Source: Euperipatoides rowelli (lineage: Eukaryota > Onychophora > Udeonychophora > Euonychophora > Peripatopsidae). From it: 47,576 bases of DNA. The notes beneath the pieces are model-generated. The model saw nothing but the letters and a program-made list of their open reading frames with translations, did not search any database and was not told the origin of the DNA. The stretch is taken from assembly GCA_003024985.2 (NCBI GenBank), contig PXIH01S0001038.1; one strand, given 5' to 3'. Shown piece after piece: positions 17,046-26,326 of the stretch. Position 1 is the first letter of the stretch, and every line of letters starts with the position of its first letter. Both the position numbers and the translations under genes were made by a program.

Positions 17046-17047
17046 TT
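17029..17047 (-). terminator. A/T-only hairpin just after flbD (weak terminator candidate)
   Basis: On the - strand AAAAAATT, a 3-base loop TGG and AATTTTTT form a perfect 8-bp inverted repeat that begins inside the flbD stop codon. It has no G-C pairs, so it is weak as a Rho-independent terminator. It might attenuate or protect the upstream transcript end. Confidence 0.25.
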
Positions 17048-17249
17048 AACCCTCTTTATTTATCATCAAAGAAGTAATTTCTTTTCTATATTCCTTTATA
17101 CTTGAAATTATAACTTCTATACTTTCTAGAACTACAACCTTCTTACCTGTTAACAAAAGAATAGTTGTATCAGGATTAGCTTCTATACTTTCTATTTGAT
17201 GAGGATTTAAGTAATATTCTTCATTATTAAGTTTTGTAACTTTAATCAT
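17046..17249 (-). CDS. flbD: FlbD family small flagellar protein
   Basis: A 67-residue protein of the FlbD (SwrD) family, which in Bacillus is needed for full motor torque. The whole protein fits the family: the start MIKVTKLNNEEYYLNP, then IESIEANPDTTILLLTGKKV and the helical end. It is soluble and has no membrane segment. It lies between flgE (18 bp) and motA, next to the stator genes, as is usual. It matches BB0282. The 219-bp gap after it may mark a transcription boundary. Confidence 0.93.
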   Translation of the reverse strand: MIKVTKLNNEEYYLNPHQIESIEANPDTTILLLTGKKVVVLESIEVIISSIKEYRKEITSLMINKEG

Positions 17250-17267
17250 AATCTAGCAAACAATTAC

Positions 17268-18593
17268 CTATCTTTTCAGTTGCACCAATTCTTGTAACAT
17301 TTGATCTGAGGTAGTTATTGTCTTAGCATTTGCCTGAAATCCTCTTTGAGTTACTATCATATCCGTAAACTGTTCTGCAAGATCTACATTAGACATTTCT
17401 AACACTCCTGATCTAATTGATCCAAGTCCTGCAAGTCCTACCTCTCCAACTCTTACTTGACCTGAATTACTTGTTTCTACAAAATTTGTTTCTCCAGATT
17501 TAGACAACCCTCCTGAATTAATAAATGAAGCAAGTGCTATTTTACCAAGTTCTCTACGCACCCCATTTGAATACACACCTGTTATTATCCCTGACTGATC
17601 TATGTCAAAATTTTCCATATACCCCATTTTATATCCATCTTGATTAATAGCTTTTGTTGTACTAGCATCAGCAAATTGTGTCATAGTATCTCTATAACTT
17701 CCAACACGACCCAATATCAAATTAAACACTTGCTGGGAACCCACACCCTCATTAGCATTAGGAACATTAAATGTTATTGGAATTTGTAATTGTGCATTAG
17801 CCTCACCAGCAGCAGCATTTAATGAAAGCAACGCTCCATTATTATCAAATCCAACATTAAAACTAGTATTTTCTTCACCATTAATAAATACTAAAGCATT
17901 CCATAAATTAGGTGTATTGATATCTCTTATTACTCGCACTTCCATTGTATGCTCATTACCTAAAGAATCATATATTGTCTTATTTACTGTCCAAGTACCT
18001 TTAGCTTGTTCAGAAGCTGTTGCATTATCTGCAATAATAGGTAATCTCTTGTCAAGATTACATGCTAAGTTTACATTTTGTGTTGCTTTAGCATTTTCTT
18101 TATCTCCAACTGGAATAATAAGATCCTCAACATCCGCTGCTGAGTTTATTACTTGCTCTCCACCCAAATTCTTAGACATCCAACCTTGTACCCTCATACC
18201 ATTTGCTGGATTGACTAACTTGAAACTAGAATCAATATCAAACGCTCCCGCTCTAGTATAAAAAGAATTATCACCATCTTTTAATATAAAAAATCCATTT
18301 CCACTTATTGCTAAATCTGATGTTTTTTGAGTACTTTGAAACGCACCTTGAGTATGTAAAGTATCTACTGTTGCGACATTCATCCCTAGACCTATTTGTT
18401 TAGGATTAATTCCACCCCTATCATCTGTTGGCTTAGAAGCACCCGACATTGATTGAGATATCATATCTTGAAAATTAACCCTTCCTTTTTTAAAACCTAT
18501 TGTATTCACATTTGATATATTGTTACCAACAACATCCATCCTTATTTGATGGTTTTGTAACCCAGAAACTCCAGAATATAAAGATCTCATCAT
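17268..18593 (-). CDS. flgE: FlgE hook protein with lysinoalanine cross-link residues
   Basis: Structural subunit of the flagellar hook; 441 residues. It has the N-terminal rod/hook motif SGVSGLQNHQIRMDVVGNNI (about 7-26), the FlgE domain SGNGFFILKDG (near 97) and the C-terminal motif MIVTQRGFQANAKTITTSDQ. Counting from the first Met, Lys165, Cys178 and Asn179 are present, the residues reported to form or aid the covalent lysinoalanine cross-link between hook subunits in Treponema and other spirochaetes. FlgE here should thus form a non-dissociable hook polymer. It lies 4 bp after flgD. It matches BB0283. Confidence 0.97.
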   Translation of the reverse strand: MMRSLYSGVSGLQNHQIRMDVVGNNISNVNTIGFKKGRVNFQDMISQSMSGASKPTDDRGGINPKQIGLGMNVATVDTLHTQGAFQSTQKTSDLAISGNGFFILKDGDNSFYTRAGAFDIDSSFKLVNPANGMRVQGWMSKNLGGEQVINSAADVEDLIIPVGDKENAKATQNVNLACNLDKRLPIIADNATASEQAKGTWTVNKTIYDSLGNEHTMEVRVIRDINTPNLWNALVFINGEENTSFNVGFDNNGALLSLNAAAGEANAQLQIPITFNVPNANEGVGSQQVFNLILGRVGSYRDTMTQFADASTTKAINQDGYKMGYMENFDIDQSGIITGVYSNGVRRELGKIALASFINSGGLSKSGETNFVETSNSGQVRVGEVGLAGLGSIRSGVLEMSNVDLAEQFTDMIVTQRGFQANAKTITTSDQMLQELVQLKR

Positions 18594-18597
18594 ATGA

Positions 18598-19038
18598 TTA
18601 TTCCTCCAAACCTACTGATAATAAATTTTCATAATTATAATATTTACTATTTACCATAACTTGTGATGAACCACCATCACTATATTTTACATTTACTACT
18701 TTTCCTTTCACATACTCTCCATTTAAATCTACAAATTCAACTACTCTACCAATCAAATCCAAATCTTTTTGTATTCCAAAATTTCTCTCAAACTTTGAAA
18801 AAGAATTACTTAAATTTGTCATCTGTTCTAATGTAGAAAACTGAGCCATTTGAGCCATAAATTCTTTATCTTTTAGTGGATCTGTTGGATCTTGATGCTT
18901 CAACTGAGCAAGCAAAAGTTTTAAAAAATCATCCTTTCCTAGAGAAGAATTAGAACTTCTAACATTCACTCCACTTTTCTTTATGTCCATTAACTGATTT
19001 TTATTAACAAAAAAATTCATATCATTACTTATATCCAT
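18598..19038 (-). CDS. flgD: FlgD hook-cap protein
   Basis: Scaffold that caps the growing hook and is then discarded; 146 residues. The hallmark N-terminal region is clear: LGKDDFLKLLLAQLKHQDPT (about 33-52), then FMAQMAQFSTLEQMTNLS. The C-terminal part is short compared with enterobacterial FlgD (about 230 residues), so the tudor/FnIII-like domains are reduced to one small beta region. It lies 16 bp after fliK and 4 bp before flgE. It matches BB0284. Confidence 0.94.
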   Translation of the reverse strand: MDISNDMNFFVNKNQLMDIKKSGVNVRSSNSSLGKDDFLKLLLAQLKHQDPTDPLKDKEFMAQMAQFSTLEQMTNLSNSFSKFERNFGIQKDLDLIGRVVEFVDLNGEYVKGKVVNVKYSDGGSSQVMVNSKYYNYENLLSVGLEE

Positions 19039-19054
19039 ATTTTCAACCTCCTAA

Positions 19055-20263
19055 TTAAACTACTAGATTTATAATTTGCTCAAGTTCCCTTGAAAATTCA
19101 ACATCTTCCTCTATACTATTAGCTGACAATTTATCTTCAAAATAAATTACTCTTTGCATACTGTTAAAATCTTTCTCATTTCCTTCTTCTTGCTTGAAAT
19201 TCAAATTCCTGCCAGCAAGACCAAGTTCAAGACTAGAACTAAAACCATCTTCATTTAATAACTTATTCAAGCCATACATATTCTGCTCAAACAAATTTTT
19301 TACCCCTTGACTATCAACTATTATTTTACCAAACAAATTATTATTTGATCCTAAAGTCAAATTAATTCTTACACTACCAAGATCTTTTGGCTTAAGTAAC
19401 AACCTAATTTCTCCTGTATTATTTGATTTCAAAATAACCTTCATTTTTTCCATAATATTTTCATTCACTTTAAAATTCCATTCACTTTTCAAATCATTAC
19501 TAAACAATAAACTCTTAAAATCTTCATTAACTAACTTTAGAGAAGATTTTGTCATTTCATTAGCAAAACCCGTAAATATATCATCAAAACTTTCTTTATT
19601 ACTATTATATTTCGTAGAATAACTATTCTCTACTATTTTTAAATTTTTTTGTGAAGTTTCTTCTCTAATCCTTATACTATTATATTTTGGAATTTGATAA
19701 TCTCTAACCTCAATGTAAAGTCTATTATCACCACTTTCTTTCTCTTGTTCTTCCTTTTTTGAATTTTCTATATTTAATGTGTTAACTAATTGATTAAAAT
19801 CCAAATTTGTAAATATATTCAAGTTCTTCACTAAAACATTTATTTCATTCAAGAGTTCATTTATTTTAGCAATAACTTCAATTTTTGAATAAGATTGAAG
19901 ATCTTTTTTAAGTTCCTGTCTTAAAGCCTTTAAATTACTCAAACCTAATCCATCAAGACTGTTTAAAATATTCTTCAATTCATTAACAAAATCATTATCA
20001 CCTAGCTTCTTAATAAGAAAATCTTTATTTAAATTTAATATCTTAAGATCTTTATTTAAAAAACCATCCTTTTGTAATAGTTTTAGAAAATTCAAAAAAA
20101 CTTGTCCTACAGTATTAACTTTATTAAATTCCTTTGATATAATGTCTAGAAAATTTTTTCTCTCTTTTGTTAAAAATTGATCCAATCCCAATTTATTATC
20201 TTTTATCAAAGTAAGCATATTAATATTTTTGCCTACTTGGTTCAAATTAACTAATCTACTCAT
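19055..20263 (-). CDS. fliK: FliK-type hook-length control protein (FlbC)
   Basis: A secreted hook-length ruler; 402 residues. The first 260 residues are Asn/Lys/Leu-rich, mostly helical and poorly conserved, as expected for the ruler part. The C-terminal Flg_hook domain is recognisable by IRLLLKPKDLGSVRINLTLG (about 284-303), the region that signals to FlhB. Position between flbB and flgD supports the call. Older Borrelia annotation names it flbC (BB0285). No broken frame is seen. Confidence 0.85.
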   Translation of the reverse strand: MSRLVNLNQVGKNINMLTLIKDNKLGLDQFLTKERKNFLDIISKEFNKVNTVGQVFLNFLKLLQKDGFLNKDLKILNLNKDFLIKKLGDNDFVNELKNILNSLDGLGLSNLKALRQELKKDLQSYSKIEVIAKINELLNEINVLVKNLNIFTNLDFNQLVNTLNIENSKKEEQEKESGDNRLYIEVRDYQIPKYNSIRIREETSQKNLKIVENSYSTKYNSNKESFDDIFTGFANEMTKSSLKLVNEDFKSLLFSNDLKSEWNFKVNENIMEKMKVILKSNNTGEIRLLLKPKDLGSVRINLTLGSNNNLFGKIIVDSQGVKNLFEQNMYGLNKLLNEDGFSSSLELGLAGRNLNFKQEEGNEKDFNSMQRVIYFEDKLSANSIEEDVEFSRELEQIINLVV

Positions 20264-20266
20264 GAC

Positions 20267-20887
20267 TTACTCCAATGAATTCACAGACATCTTTCTTATA
20301 ATTTTAGCAGCTTTTTCAACTTCCATCAATGAAAGCCAGTAAGGCACAATAGAAGACGAACCTTCCTTCTTTGCAATTTCTTCTACCTTTCTAATGTATG
20401 ATATGGCAATTTCATCATTAAGCTGCTCAAGACGTGCTACAGCTGATTCCGGTGGCATATTAACTAAATATTTTGCTGCTTGTTCAATATTAACATCCTC
20501 ATTACTATATTTACCTACGATATCATCAATTACTTTTTGTCTAACTTCAAGATCTTTTTGCTTCTGCTCTAACTCAGACTCTAGTTTATTTAAATTATTT
20601 TCTTTACTATGAAGTCGTTCTTCTAATTTTACCAGTTCTTGACTTCTTATATCTATTGCTTCCCTTTCTTTTATAATTCTCACTTCATCTAAACTAATAT
20701 TCTTACTATTAATAAATAAACTATTATCTACAAAAATTTTTGACTTAATTAAAGTAGATAAATAATCATTATTCTTATATATACCCAAAACATCTAAACA
20801 AACTATTGAAATTATTATTAATAAAAATATTAATGATAACCAAAAAAATATTCTAAGAAAAAATGACATTAAATTATTCACTATCAA
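20267..20887 (-). CDS. flbB: FlbB periplasmic collar protein (MotE-like)
   Basis: A 206-residue protein with an N-terminal membrane helix (about 8-32), a long coiled coil (60-125, LEERLHSKENNLNKLESELE) and a C-terminal helical domain of MgtE-N/MotE type (YLVNMPPESAVARLEQLNDE). In B. burgdorferi FlbB is known as a base component of the spirochaete-specific periplasmic collar that orients flagella and loads stators. The frame opens with two Mets (20887 and 20869); the first overlaps fliJ by 14 bp. It matches BB0286. Confidence 0.88.
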   Translation of the reverse strand: MIVNNLMSFFLRIFFWLSLIFLLIIISIVCLDVLGIYKNNDYLSTLIKSKIFVDNSLFINSKNISLDEVRIIKEREAIDIRSQELVKLEERLHSKENNLNKLESELEQKQKDLEVRQKVIDDIVGKYSNEDVNIEQAAKYLVNMPPESAVARLEQLNDEIAISYIRKVEEIAKKEGSSSIVPYWLSLMEVEKAAKIIRKMSVNSLE

Positions 20888-21302
20888 TCCCTAACTCTTT
20901 ATAAACTTTATAGTTGACGTATTCATCAACAATCAAATCTAATTTTTTCTCTTTACCTTTTATTATAGTACTATTTAAATTTTTTATTAATATCCTTATT
21001 TTTTTTTCTTCTCTATATTTCTCTTTATAAAGCCCATAATATTTTTTCCATTCTTCTTTTAGGTTTTTTAGATCTTTTAAGTATTCTCTTTTCTTATAAT
21101 TTAAGCAATCCATATAAAATCCTTTATTTAAGGGATCTGTTTCTTGGGTTTTTAACAAATTAACAGCAAGTCCTTCTATAAAATCTTTCCTTAAAGCCAT
21201 TTTACCATTTACATGCATTAAATCATTTTCTTTTATTTGTTTTTCATAATTCTTAATAACTAATATTTTTTGAAGTCTTTTTAACCTGTCTATTGCATAC
21301 AT
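20874..21302 (-). CDS. fliJ: FliJ export chaperone/ATPase stalk (FlbA)
   Basis: A 142-residue, highly charged coiled-coil protein without membrane segments, placed immediately after the export ATPase fliI, with its start overlapping the fliI stop by one base. FliJ is the central stalk that couples the ATPase ring to FlhA. Sequence conservation in this family is weak, so the call depends on size, coiled coil and position. Borrelia annotation uses flbA (BB0287). Confidence 0.8.
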   Translation of the reverse strand: MYAIDRLKRLQKILVIKNYEKQIKENDLMHVNGKMALRKDFIEGLAVNLLKTQETDPLNKGFYMDCLNYKKREYLKDLKNLKEEWKKYYGLYKEKYREEKKIRILIKNLNSTIIKGKEKKLDLIVDEYVNYKVYKELGIDSE

Positions 21303-22615
21303 TATCCTAAAATTTCCTCCATACTTCTTTTAAGTTCTTCAAACTTAAATATTTCATTCATGCCTTGTGACATAAATTCTATTATCTTAGGATATCTAGA
21401 AATTGCATAATCAACTTCAGAATTGAAACCCTTCTGATATATACCTGCATTAATTAACTCTTCATAATTTTTATAAATAGACAGCAAGTTTCTTATTCTT
21501 GTTATTAATTTCTGTGTATTAAAATCTACTATTCTATAAACAGATCTTGAAGCTGAACTTAATATATCAATAGAAGGATAGATTCCATTTTCTGACAAAC
21601 TTCTATCTAAAATAATATGCCCATCTAAAACTGCTTTTACACTATCTGAAATAGGCTCCATAAAATCATCACCCTCTACTAAAACTGTATAAAAACCCGT
21701 TATACTTCCATTACCTTTTAATCCAGACCTTTCAAGTAATACTGGAATATCTGCAAAAACAGACGGTGGATATCCTTTTGTCGCAGGAGGTTCGCCTGTT
21801 GAAAGACCAATTTCCCTTTTTGCATTTGCAAATCTTGTTATAGAATCAAAAAGAAACATTACATTCTTACCTTGTTCTCTAAAATATTCAGCAATAAGAG
21901 CAGCCGTATAAGCCCCTTTATGTCTTGCAATGGGCATATCATCTGAAGTTGAAACTACTAAAATACTTTTTTTCAAACCTTCTTCACCAAGCTCATATTT
22001 AATAAACTCATTAAGTTCACGACCTCTTTCTCCTATCAACGCAATAACATTTACATCAGACTTTGAATTTTTAGCAATCATTCCAAGTAAAGTTGATTTA
22101 CCAACTCCAGCTCCAGAGAATATTCCAATTCTTTGCCCTTTAGCAATAGGCAAAAGACCATCCAAAACCCTTATGCCAGTAAACAATTGCTCTGAAAAAA
22201 CACCTCTTTCTACAGGATTAATAGAACTAAAGCAAAGCTCTACATAATTCTTCCCAAATATCAACCCCTTATTATCAAGTGGTCTACCAAGTGAATCTAT
22301 GACTCTACCAAGTAAATTATCAGTTATATTGACTGTTAGTTTCTTATCCAATGAATATACCTTAGCTCCTAACTCAAGTCCAGCAAAATTTTCATAAGCC
22401 ATTAGTTGTAAATAAGATTCATTAAAACCCAAAACTTCAGCATATATCTTTTTACCACTTCTATGCTGTATCATACATAAATCACCAATTCTACACTGAG
22501 GTCCTAAACTCTCTATTAAGAGCCCTTTAATCCTACTGACCTTACCAACAGATGACAAAGTTTCTAAATTCTCAATTAAACCAAAATATTCATTAAAAAA
22601 ATCAACCATTAACAT
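21302..22615 (-). CDS. fliI: FliI flagellar export ATPase
   Basis: Hexameric ATPase of the flagellar export system, related to F1 beta; 437 residues. Walker A SGAGVGKS is at 167-174, followed by ALIGERGRELNEF, the Walker B region NVMFLFDSITRFANAKREIG and GEPPATKGYPPSVF. The N-terminal 90 residues form the beta-barrel that binds FliH. The first Met is at 22615 with a second at 22609; both fit. It overlaps fliJ by one base and follows fliH. It matches BB0288. Confidence 0.96.
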   Translation of the reverse strand: MLMVDFFNEYFGLIENLETLSSVGKVSRIKGLLIESLGPQCRIGDLCMIQHRSGKKIYAEVLGFNESYLQLMAYENFAGLELGAKVYSLDKKLTVNITDNLLGRVIDSLGRPLDNKGLIFGKNYVELCFSSINPVERGVFSEQLFTGIRVLDGLLPIAKGQRIGIFSGAGVGKSTLLGMIAKNSKSDVNVIALIGERGRELNEFIKYELGEEGLKKSILVVSTSDDMPIARHKGAYTAALIAEYFREQGKNVMFLFDSITRFANAKREIGLSTGEPPATKGYPPSVFADIPVLLERSGLKGNGSITGFYTVLVEGDDFMEPISDSVKAVLDGHIILDRSLSENGIYPSIDILSSASRSVYRIVDFNTQKLITRIRNLLSIYKNYEELINAGIYQKGFNSEVDYAISRYPKIIEFMSQGMNEIFKFEELKRSMEEILG

Positions 22616-22625
22616 CTCTTCAAAT

Positions 22626-23546
22626 TTAACTTAATGGAGAAAAATTTTTTACTCTTTCTTCTATCTTTTCAAGTTGAGATGAAATTCTTGCGTCAATTTC
22701 TCCGAAATCTGTTTCCACAACACAGCCTCCTTTACTTACAGAAATATCTTCTAAAACTTCAAGACTATCTATATTATCAAACTTTGAAATCAACTCATCT
22801 TTTTTTTGATTCACAATATCAATATCATCAAGATTGACTCTAATAGTTATTTTAGTCTTGTCCCTCACTTTTTTTAAAGCCTCATTAACATTACCAATAA
22901 CAATTCCTTTTTGAGTTTCTGTAATCTTCTTTACAACCTTAATTACAACCTGCATAATCAAAGTCATTATTTGCTCACTAGAAGTTTCAATAATCTCTTT
23001 TCTCTTATTAATAACTACTGAAATTATACTTTGTAATTTGCCTATAACCTTATCCAAATCGCTTGCACCTTGTTTATATCCTACTTCATATCCCTCTTGC
23101 CTACCTTTTTCACTTTCTTCACTAAGTTGCTCATTTAACTTTTGCTCCTTCTCCTTTACCAAATTTTTTAAAGAGTTTATTGCTTCTTTCTCAATATTTT
23201 CCTTCATCAAAACAGCTTCTTTTTGAGTCTCTTCCGCTTGAATAGTAGCCGATTGAACTATTTGTTCAGCTTTTTCAGAAGCTTCTTGAAGCAACCTAGC
23301 ATGTTCTAATCTCATTTCTTCTTCCAAGAGTCTTTGTTTTTCTTCAAATTGTCCTTCCAATTTGACTTTCTCTTTTCTTAGAAATTCAAGTTCTTCTTTT
23401 AATTTTTCAAGTTTCATACCTATAGTATGAACTTCATTTTCTTTAGTTTTTATCTCCAAAGACGAAAATGTCGGCCTGGCAATTTCAACAAACTCTATCT
23501 TAGAAACATTATCAACCTCAAATGCCTTATATAATACTTTAGACAA
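22626..23546 (-). CDS. fliH: FliH export ATPase regulator
   Basis: Stator of the export ATPase that links FliI to the C-ring; 306 residues. The N-terminal 60 residues are variable, residues about 50-150 form a long Glu/Lys-rich coiled coil, and the C-terminal half matches the V-type ATPase E-subunit-like FliH domain (GRQEGYEVGYKQGASDLDKV, then a VVIKVVKKITETQ helix and GGCVVETDFGEIDARISSQL). In spirochaetes FliH forms the spokes of the export wheel. It lies 15 bp from fliG. It matches BB0289. Confidence 0.92.
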   Translation of the reverse strand: MSKVLYKAFEVDNVSKIEFVEIARPTFSSLEIKTKENEVHTIGMKLEKLKEELEFLRKEKVKLEGQFEEKQRLLEEEMRLEHARLLQEASEKAEQIVQSATIQAEETQKEAVLMKENIEKEAINSLKNLVKEKEQKLNEQLSEESEKGRQEGYEVGYKQGASDLDKVIGKLQSIISVVINKRKEIIETSSEQIMTLIMQVVIKVVKKITETQKGIVIGNVNEALKKVRDKTKITIRVNLDDIDIVNQKKDELISKFDNIDSLEVLEDISVSKGGCVVETDFGEIDARISSQLEKIEERVKNFSPLS

Positions 23547-23561
23547 GTTATACTCCTATTT

Positions 23562-24602
23562 CTAGATTAATATATCTTCTTCTCCACCTCTAGATATTAC
23601 TAATTCACCTTGTTCTTCAAGTTTTCTTATGAGTGAAACTATTCTTTGCTGTGCTTCTTCCACATCTTTTCTTCTTGTAGGACCCAAAAACTCCATATCC
23701 TCTTTTAACATTGATGCAGCACGTTTTGACATATTTTTAAATATTTTTTCTTGAACAGGTACATCAACAGATTTTAAAGCCTTAGCAAGCTCTTGTCCAT
23801 CTATTTCTCTTAACACTCTTTGAATTGAGCGATCATCAAGCAATACAATATCTTCAAACACAAACATTTTTTTCTTAATTTCCTCAGCTAATTCTGGATC
23901 TTCTTCTTCTAATGATTCTATTATATATTTTTCAGTTTTACGATCAGCAAAATTAATAATTTCAACAACACTATCTACCCCTCCAGCAGCAGTATAATCT
24001 TCAGAAGAAAGCGAAGCAAGTTTTTTTTCTAGAACCCTCTCAACCTCTCTTATTACCTCAGGAGAAGTCCTATCCATCAAAGCAATTCGCTTAGCTACAT
24101 TTGTTTGTATCTCTGTAGGCAGTGAAGCTAGAATGAATGAAGCCTTTGCAGCGTCAAGATAAGATAAAACCAGAGCAATTGTTTGTGGGTGTTCTTGTTG
24201 TATAAAATTAAGAATATTTGCAGGATCTGCTCTTCTAATAAACTCAAATGGTCTTGATTGTAAAGCTGAACCCAAATTATTGATAATATCAATCGCTTTT
24301 TGTGTTCCCAAAGATTTCTCAAGAAGTTCTCGTGCATAATCTATCCCGCCCTTTTGAATAAACTCTTGAGCTATCATAAGTTCTTTAAATTCAAGTAAAA
24401 TACTATCTCTTAGTTCTGCTGTAACTGTATCAAGTCTTGCAATCTCAAATGTTAAAGCTTCAACCTCTTCCTGACTTAGATATTTTAATATTTTAGAAGA
24501 AACATCAGAACCTATTGAAACAAGCAAAATGGCTGCCTTTTGTTTACCAAGCAATGTAGATATATCTAATATTTCCTTTTTCTTCCTCTCTTCCATAATC
24601 AA
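23562..24602 (-). CDS. fliG: FliG motor switch protein (FliG2-type)
   Basis: Rotor protein between MS ring and C-ring that receives stator torque; 346 residues. The N-terminal FliF-binding domain starts LLGKQKAAILLVSIGSDVSS; the middle domain has the EHPQTIALVLSYL (EHPQTIA-type) motif; the C-terminal torque helix region contains DDRSIQRVLREIDGQELAKA and ends GPTRRKDVEEAQQRIVSLIR. Borrelia has two FliG genes; the copy within this operon is called FliG2 (BB0290) and is the true motor subunit. It lies 6 bp after fliF. Confidence 0.96.
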   Translation of the reverse strand: MIMEERKKKEILDISTLLGKQKAAILLVSIGSDVSSKILKYLSQEEVEALTFEIARLDTVTAELRDSILLEFKELMIAQEFIQKGGIDYARELLEKSLGTQKAIDIINNLGSALQSRPFEFIRRADPANILNFIQQEHPQTIALVLSYLDAAKASFILASLPTEIQTNVAKRIALMDRTSPEVIREVERVLEKKLASLSSEDYTAAGGVDSVVEIINFADRKTEKYIIESLEEEDPELAEEIKKKMFVFEDIVLLDDRSIQRVLREIDGQELAKALKSVDVPVQEKIFKNMSKRAASMLKEDMEFLGPTRRKDVEEAQQRIVSLIRKLEEQGELVISRGGEEDILI

Positions 24603-24608
24603 ACACCT

Positions 24609-26315
24609 CTATGAACTTTTTATAAGCCAAGTTCTAATAAGTTTTGCAACATCCTCAGGTCTTTCTCTTGCAAGCAACTCAGCATTATGCCTTAAATCAT
24701 CACCTTCTCTAATATCTCCAACAACGTCATCAAGATCTAAGTCTCTATTATCTGACAAAGCCTGTTGTCTTCTTAAATGTGCTTGTTTAGCAAGTTCTTC
24801 TTCTCTAATTCTTCTTCGTCTCTCAAATTCTTTAGATAACATAAAGAACAACACTAAAATTATTATTAAAATTACTGAAGCAATAGAACCAAATAATAAA
24901 ATAAACTTTACTTTTTGATCATTGAAATAACTTTCATCTATCTTTCTAAACTTATCGTTACGATCAAAAGGAAGGTTCCGAACAATTATAGAATCACCTC
25001 TTTCAGGCTTGTAATCAAACGAACTCTCCAAAACTTCTGTAATTTTCTTTATCTCATCATCAGACATAGCCTTATATTCTCTTTTTCTCAGTCCATTTTC
25101 TACAATATAATTTCCCTTATCATCATAAACATAAGGCCAAATACCATCAACAAAAATACCAATAGAAATGCCTACTATTCTTGCTGGTTCTTTTTCTTCT
25201 GTAAGTTTTTTTTCATTTAAAGCTACATTCTTTGTTTCTTGTTTTTCATTAAATTTTCCTGTAATATCACTTAAATTCTGATATTCAGGCGGTGTATTAC
25301 CCTCTTGCCCAGGAGGACCCCAAGGACTATACCCTTGTCCTTCATATGATTTAGACAAAGTCTGAGAAGATATAACAGTAGTATCACTTACTTTTTTTGT
25401 GTTATAAGAAGCTTTAACATCCTGTGCTTCAAGCTCAATTGGAGCATATTGTTTAGACTCAACTATTTGCTTTGAGGTATCTAGTTTTACATTTACTCCT
25501 GAAATACTAAACCTATCTTCTGAGAGAACCTTACCTAAGGCCTCAGCAATACGTTTGGTAAGTGCTGCCTGGTATTTTAATTGTAATTTCCTCTCCTTTT
25601 CAGCAAGATCTATCCTATCAACACCCTCCCAGTCTGAAAAATCATTTAAAAGATTACCCTGATTATCTATTATTGCTATATTTTCAAGTTTTAACCCTTC
25701 TATTGCATACTGAATTAATTTCATTAACCCTTTTATTTTTTTCCTATCCTTAAAAACATCAGAACCTGGTTTTGGAGTAATTCTAACAGATACGGTTACA
25801 GGTTCTTGTTGCTCTGCAAACAAACTCTTATCTGGCATAACAAGGTTAACGTTTACAGCATCAATATCATCAAGAGCTAATATGTGCTGTTCAAGGGAAT
25901 TAGTAATAGATCTTCTTAAATTCACATTACGTTCAAAATCAGTAATAGTCCAGCGATCAATATCAAAAAGAGACCAAGGATCCACGTTAGAAGGAACAAG
26001 CTCCTCTCTTATCATTATAGCTCTTTCTTTCTTTGCAGTTTGCTCATCTTGTAAATATATCTTATTATCTTCTGTGATTATATAACTTATATTATCAGCA
26101 TCAAGCCTTTGGGAAATTCTATCTAAAAGATTTTTATCATTGATACTTACGCCAAAAAGTGGAACACTAAGACTTTTAGTTGAAAATCTTATTAAAAAAG
26201 CAAAAGAAAAAATTATAAACAGCAATATAGCAAACAAAGCTATTTTTTGCACAATACTTGCTTTTCTCAAAACTTCTTTTAGCCATTTAAAGACCTTATC
26301 AAAAAACTTGCCCAA
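24609..26315 (-). CDS. fliF: FliF MS-ring protein
   Basis: Forms the membrane MS ring, the base of the flagellar motor; 568 residues. It has two membrane helices (about 24-45 and 469-492) flanking a large periplasmic region with ring-building domains (VPLFGVSINDKNLLDRIS; DDIDAVNVNLVMPDKSLFAE). The extreme C-terminus RERPEDVAKLIRTWLIKSS is the conserved FliG-binding tail. A similar tail closes FlgV in this window. It is 11 bp from fliE and 6 bp from fliG. It matches BB0291. Confidence 0.96.
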   Translation of the reverse strand: MGKFFDKVFKWLKEVLRKASIVQKIALFAILLFIIFSFAFLIRFSTKSLSVPLFGVSINDKNLLDRISQRLDADNISYIITEDNKIYLQDEQTAKKERAIMIREELVPSNVDPWSLFDIDRWTITDFERNVNLRRSITNSLEQHILALDDIDAVNVNLVMPDKSLFAEQQEPVTVSVRITPKPGSDVFKDRKKIKGLMKLIQYAIEGLKLENIAIIDNQGNLLNDFSDWEGVDRIDLAEKERKLQLKYQAALTKRIAEALGKVLSEDRFSISGVNVKLDTSKQIVESKQYAPIELEAQDVKASYNTKKVSDTTVISSQTLSKSYEGQGYSPWGPPGQEGNTPPEYQNLSDITGKFNEKQETKNVALNEKKLTEEKEPARIVGISIGIFVDGIWPYVYDDKGNYIVENGLRKREYKAMSDDEIKKITEVLESSFDYKPERGDSIIVRNLPFDRNDKFRKIDESYFNDQKVKFILLFGSIASVILIIILVLFFMLSKEFERRRRIREEELAKQAHLRRQQALSDNRDLDLDDVVGDIREGDDLRHNAELLARERPEDVAKLIRTWLIKSS

Positions 26316-26326
26316 AGCTAAACTCC

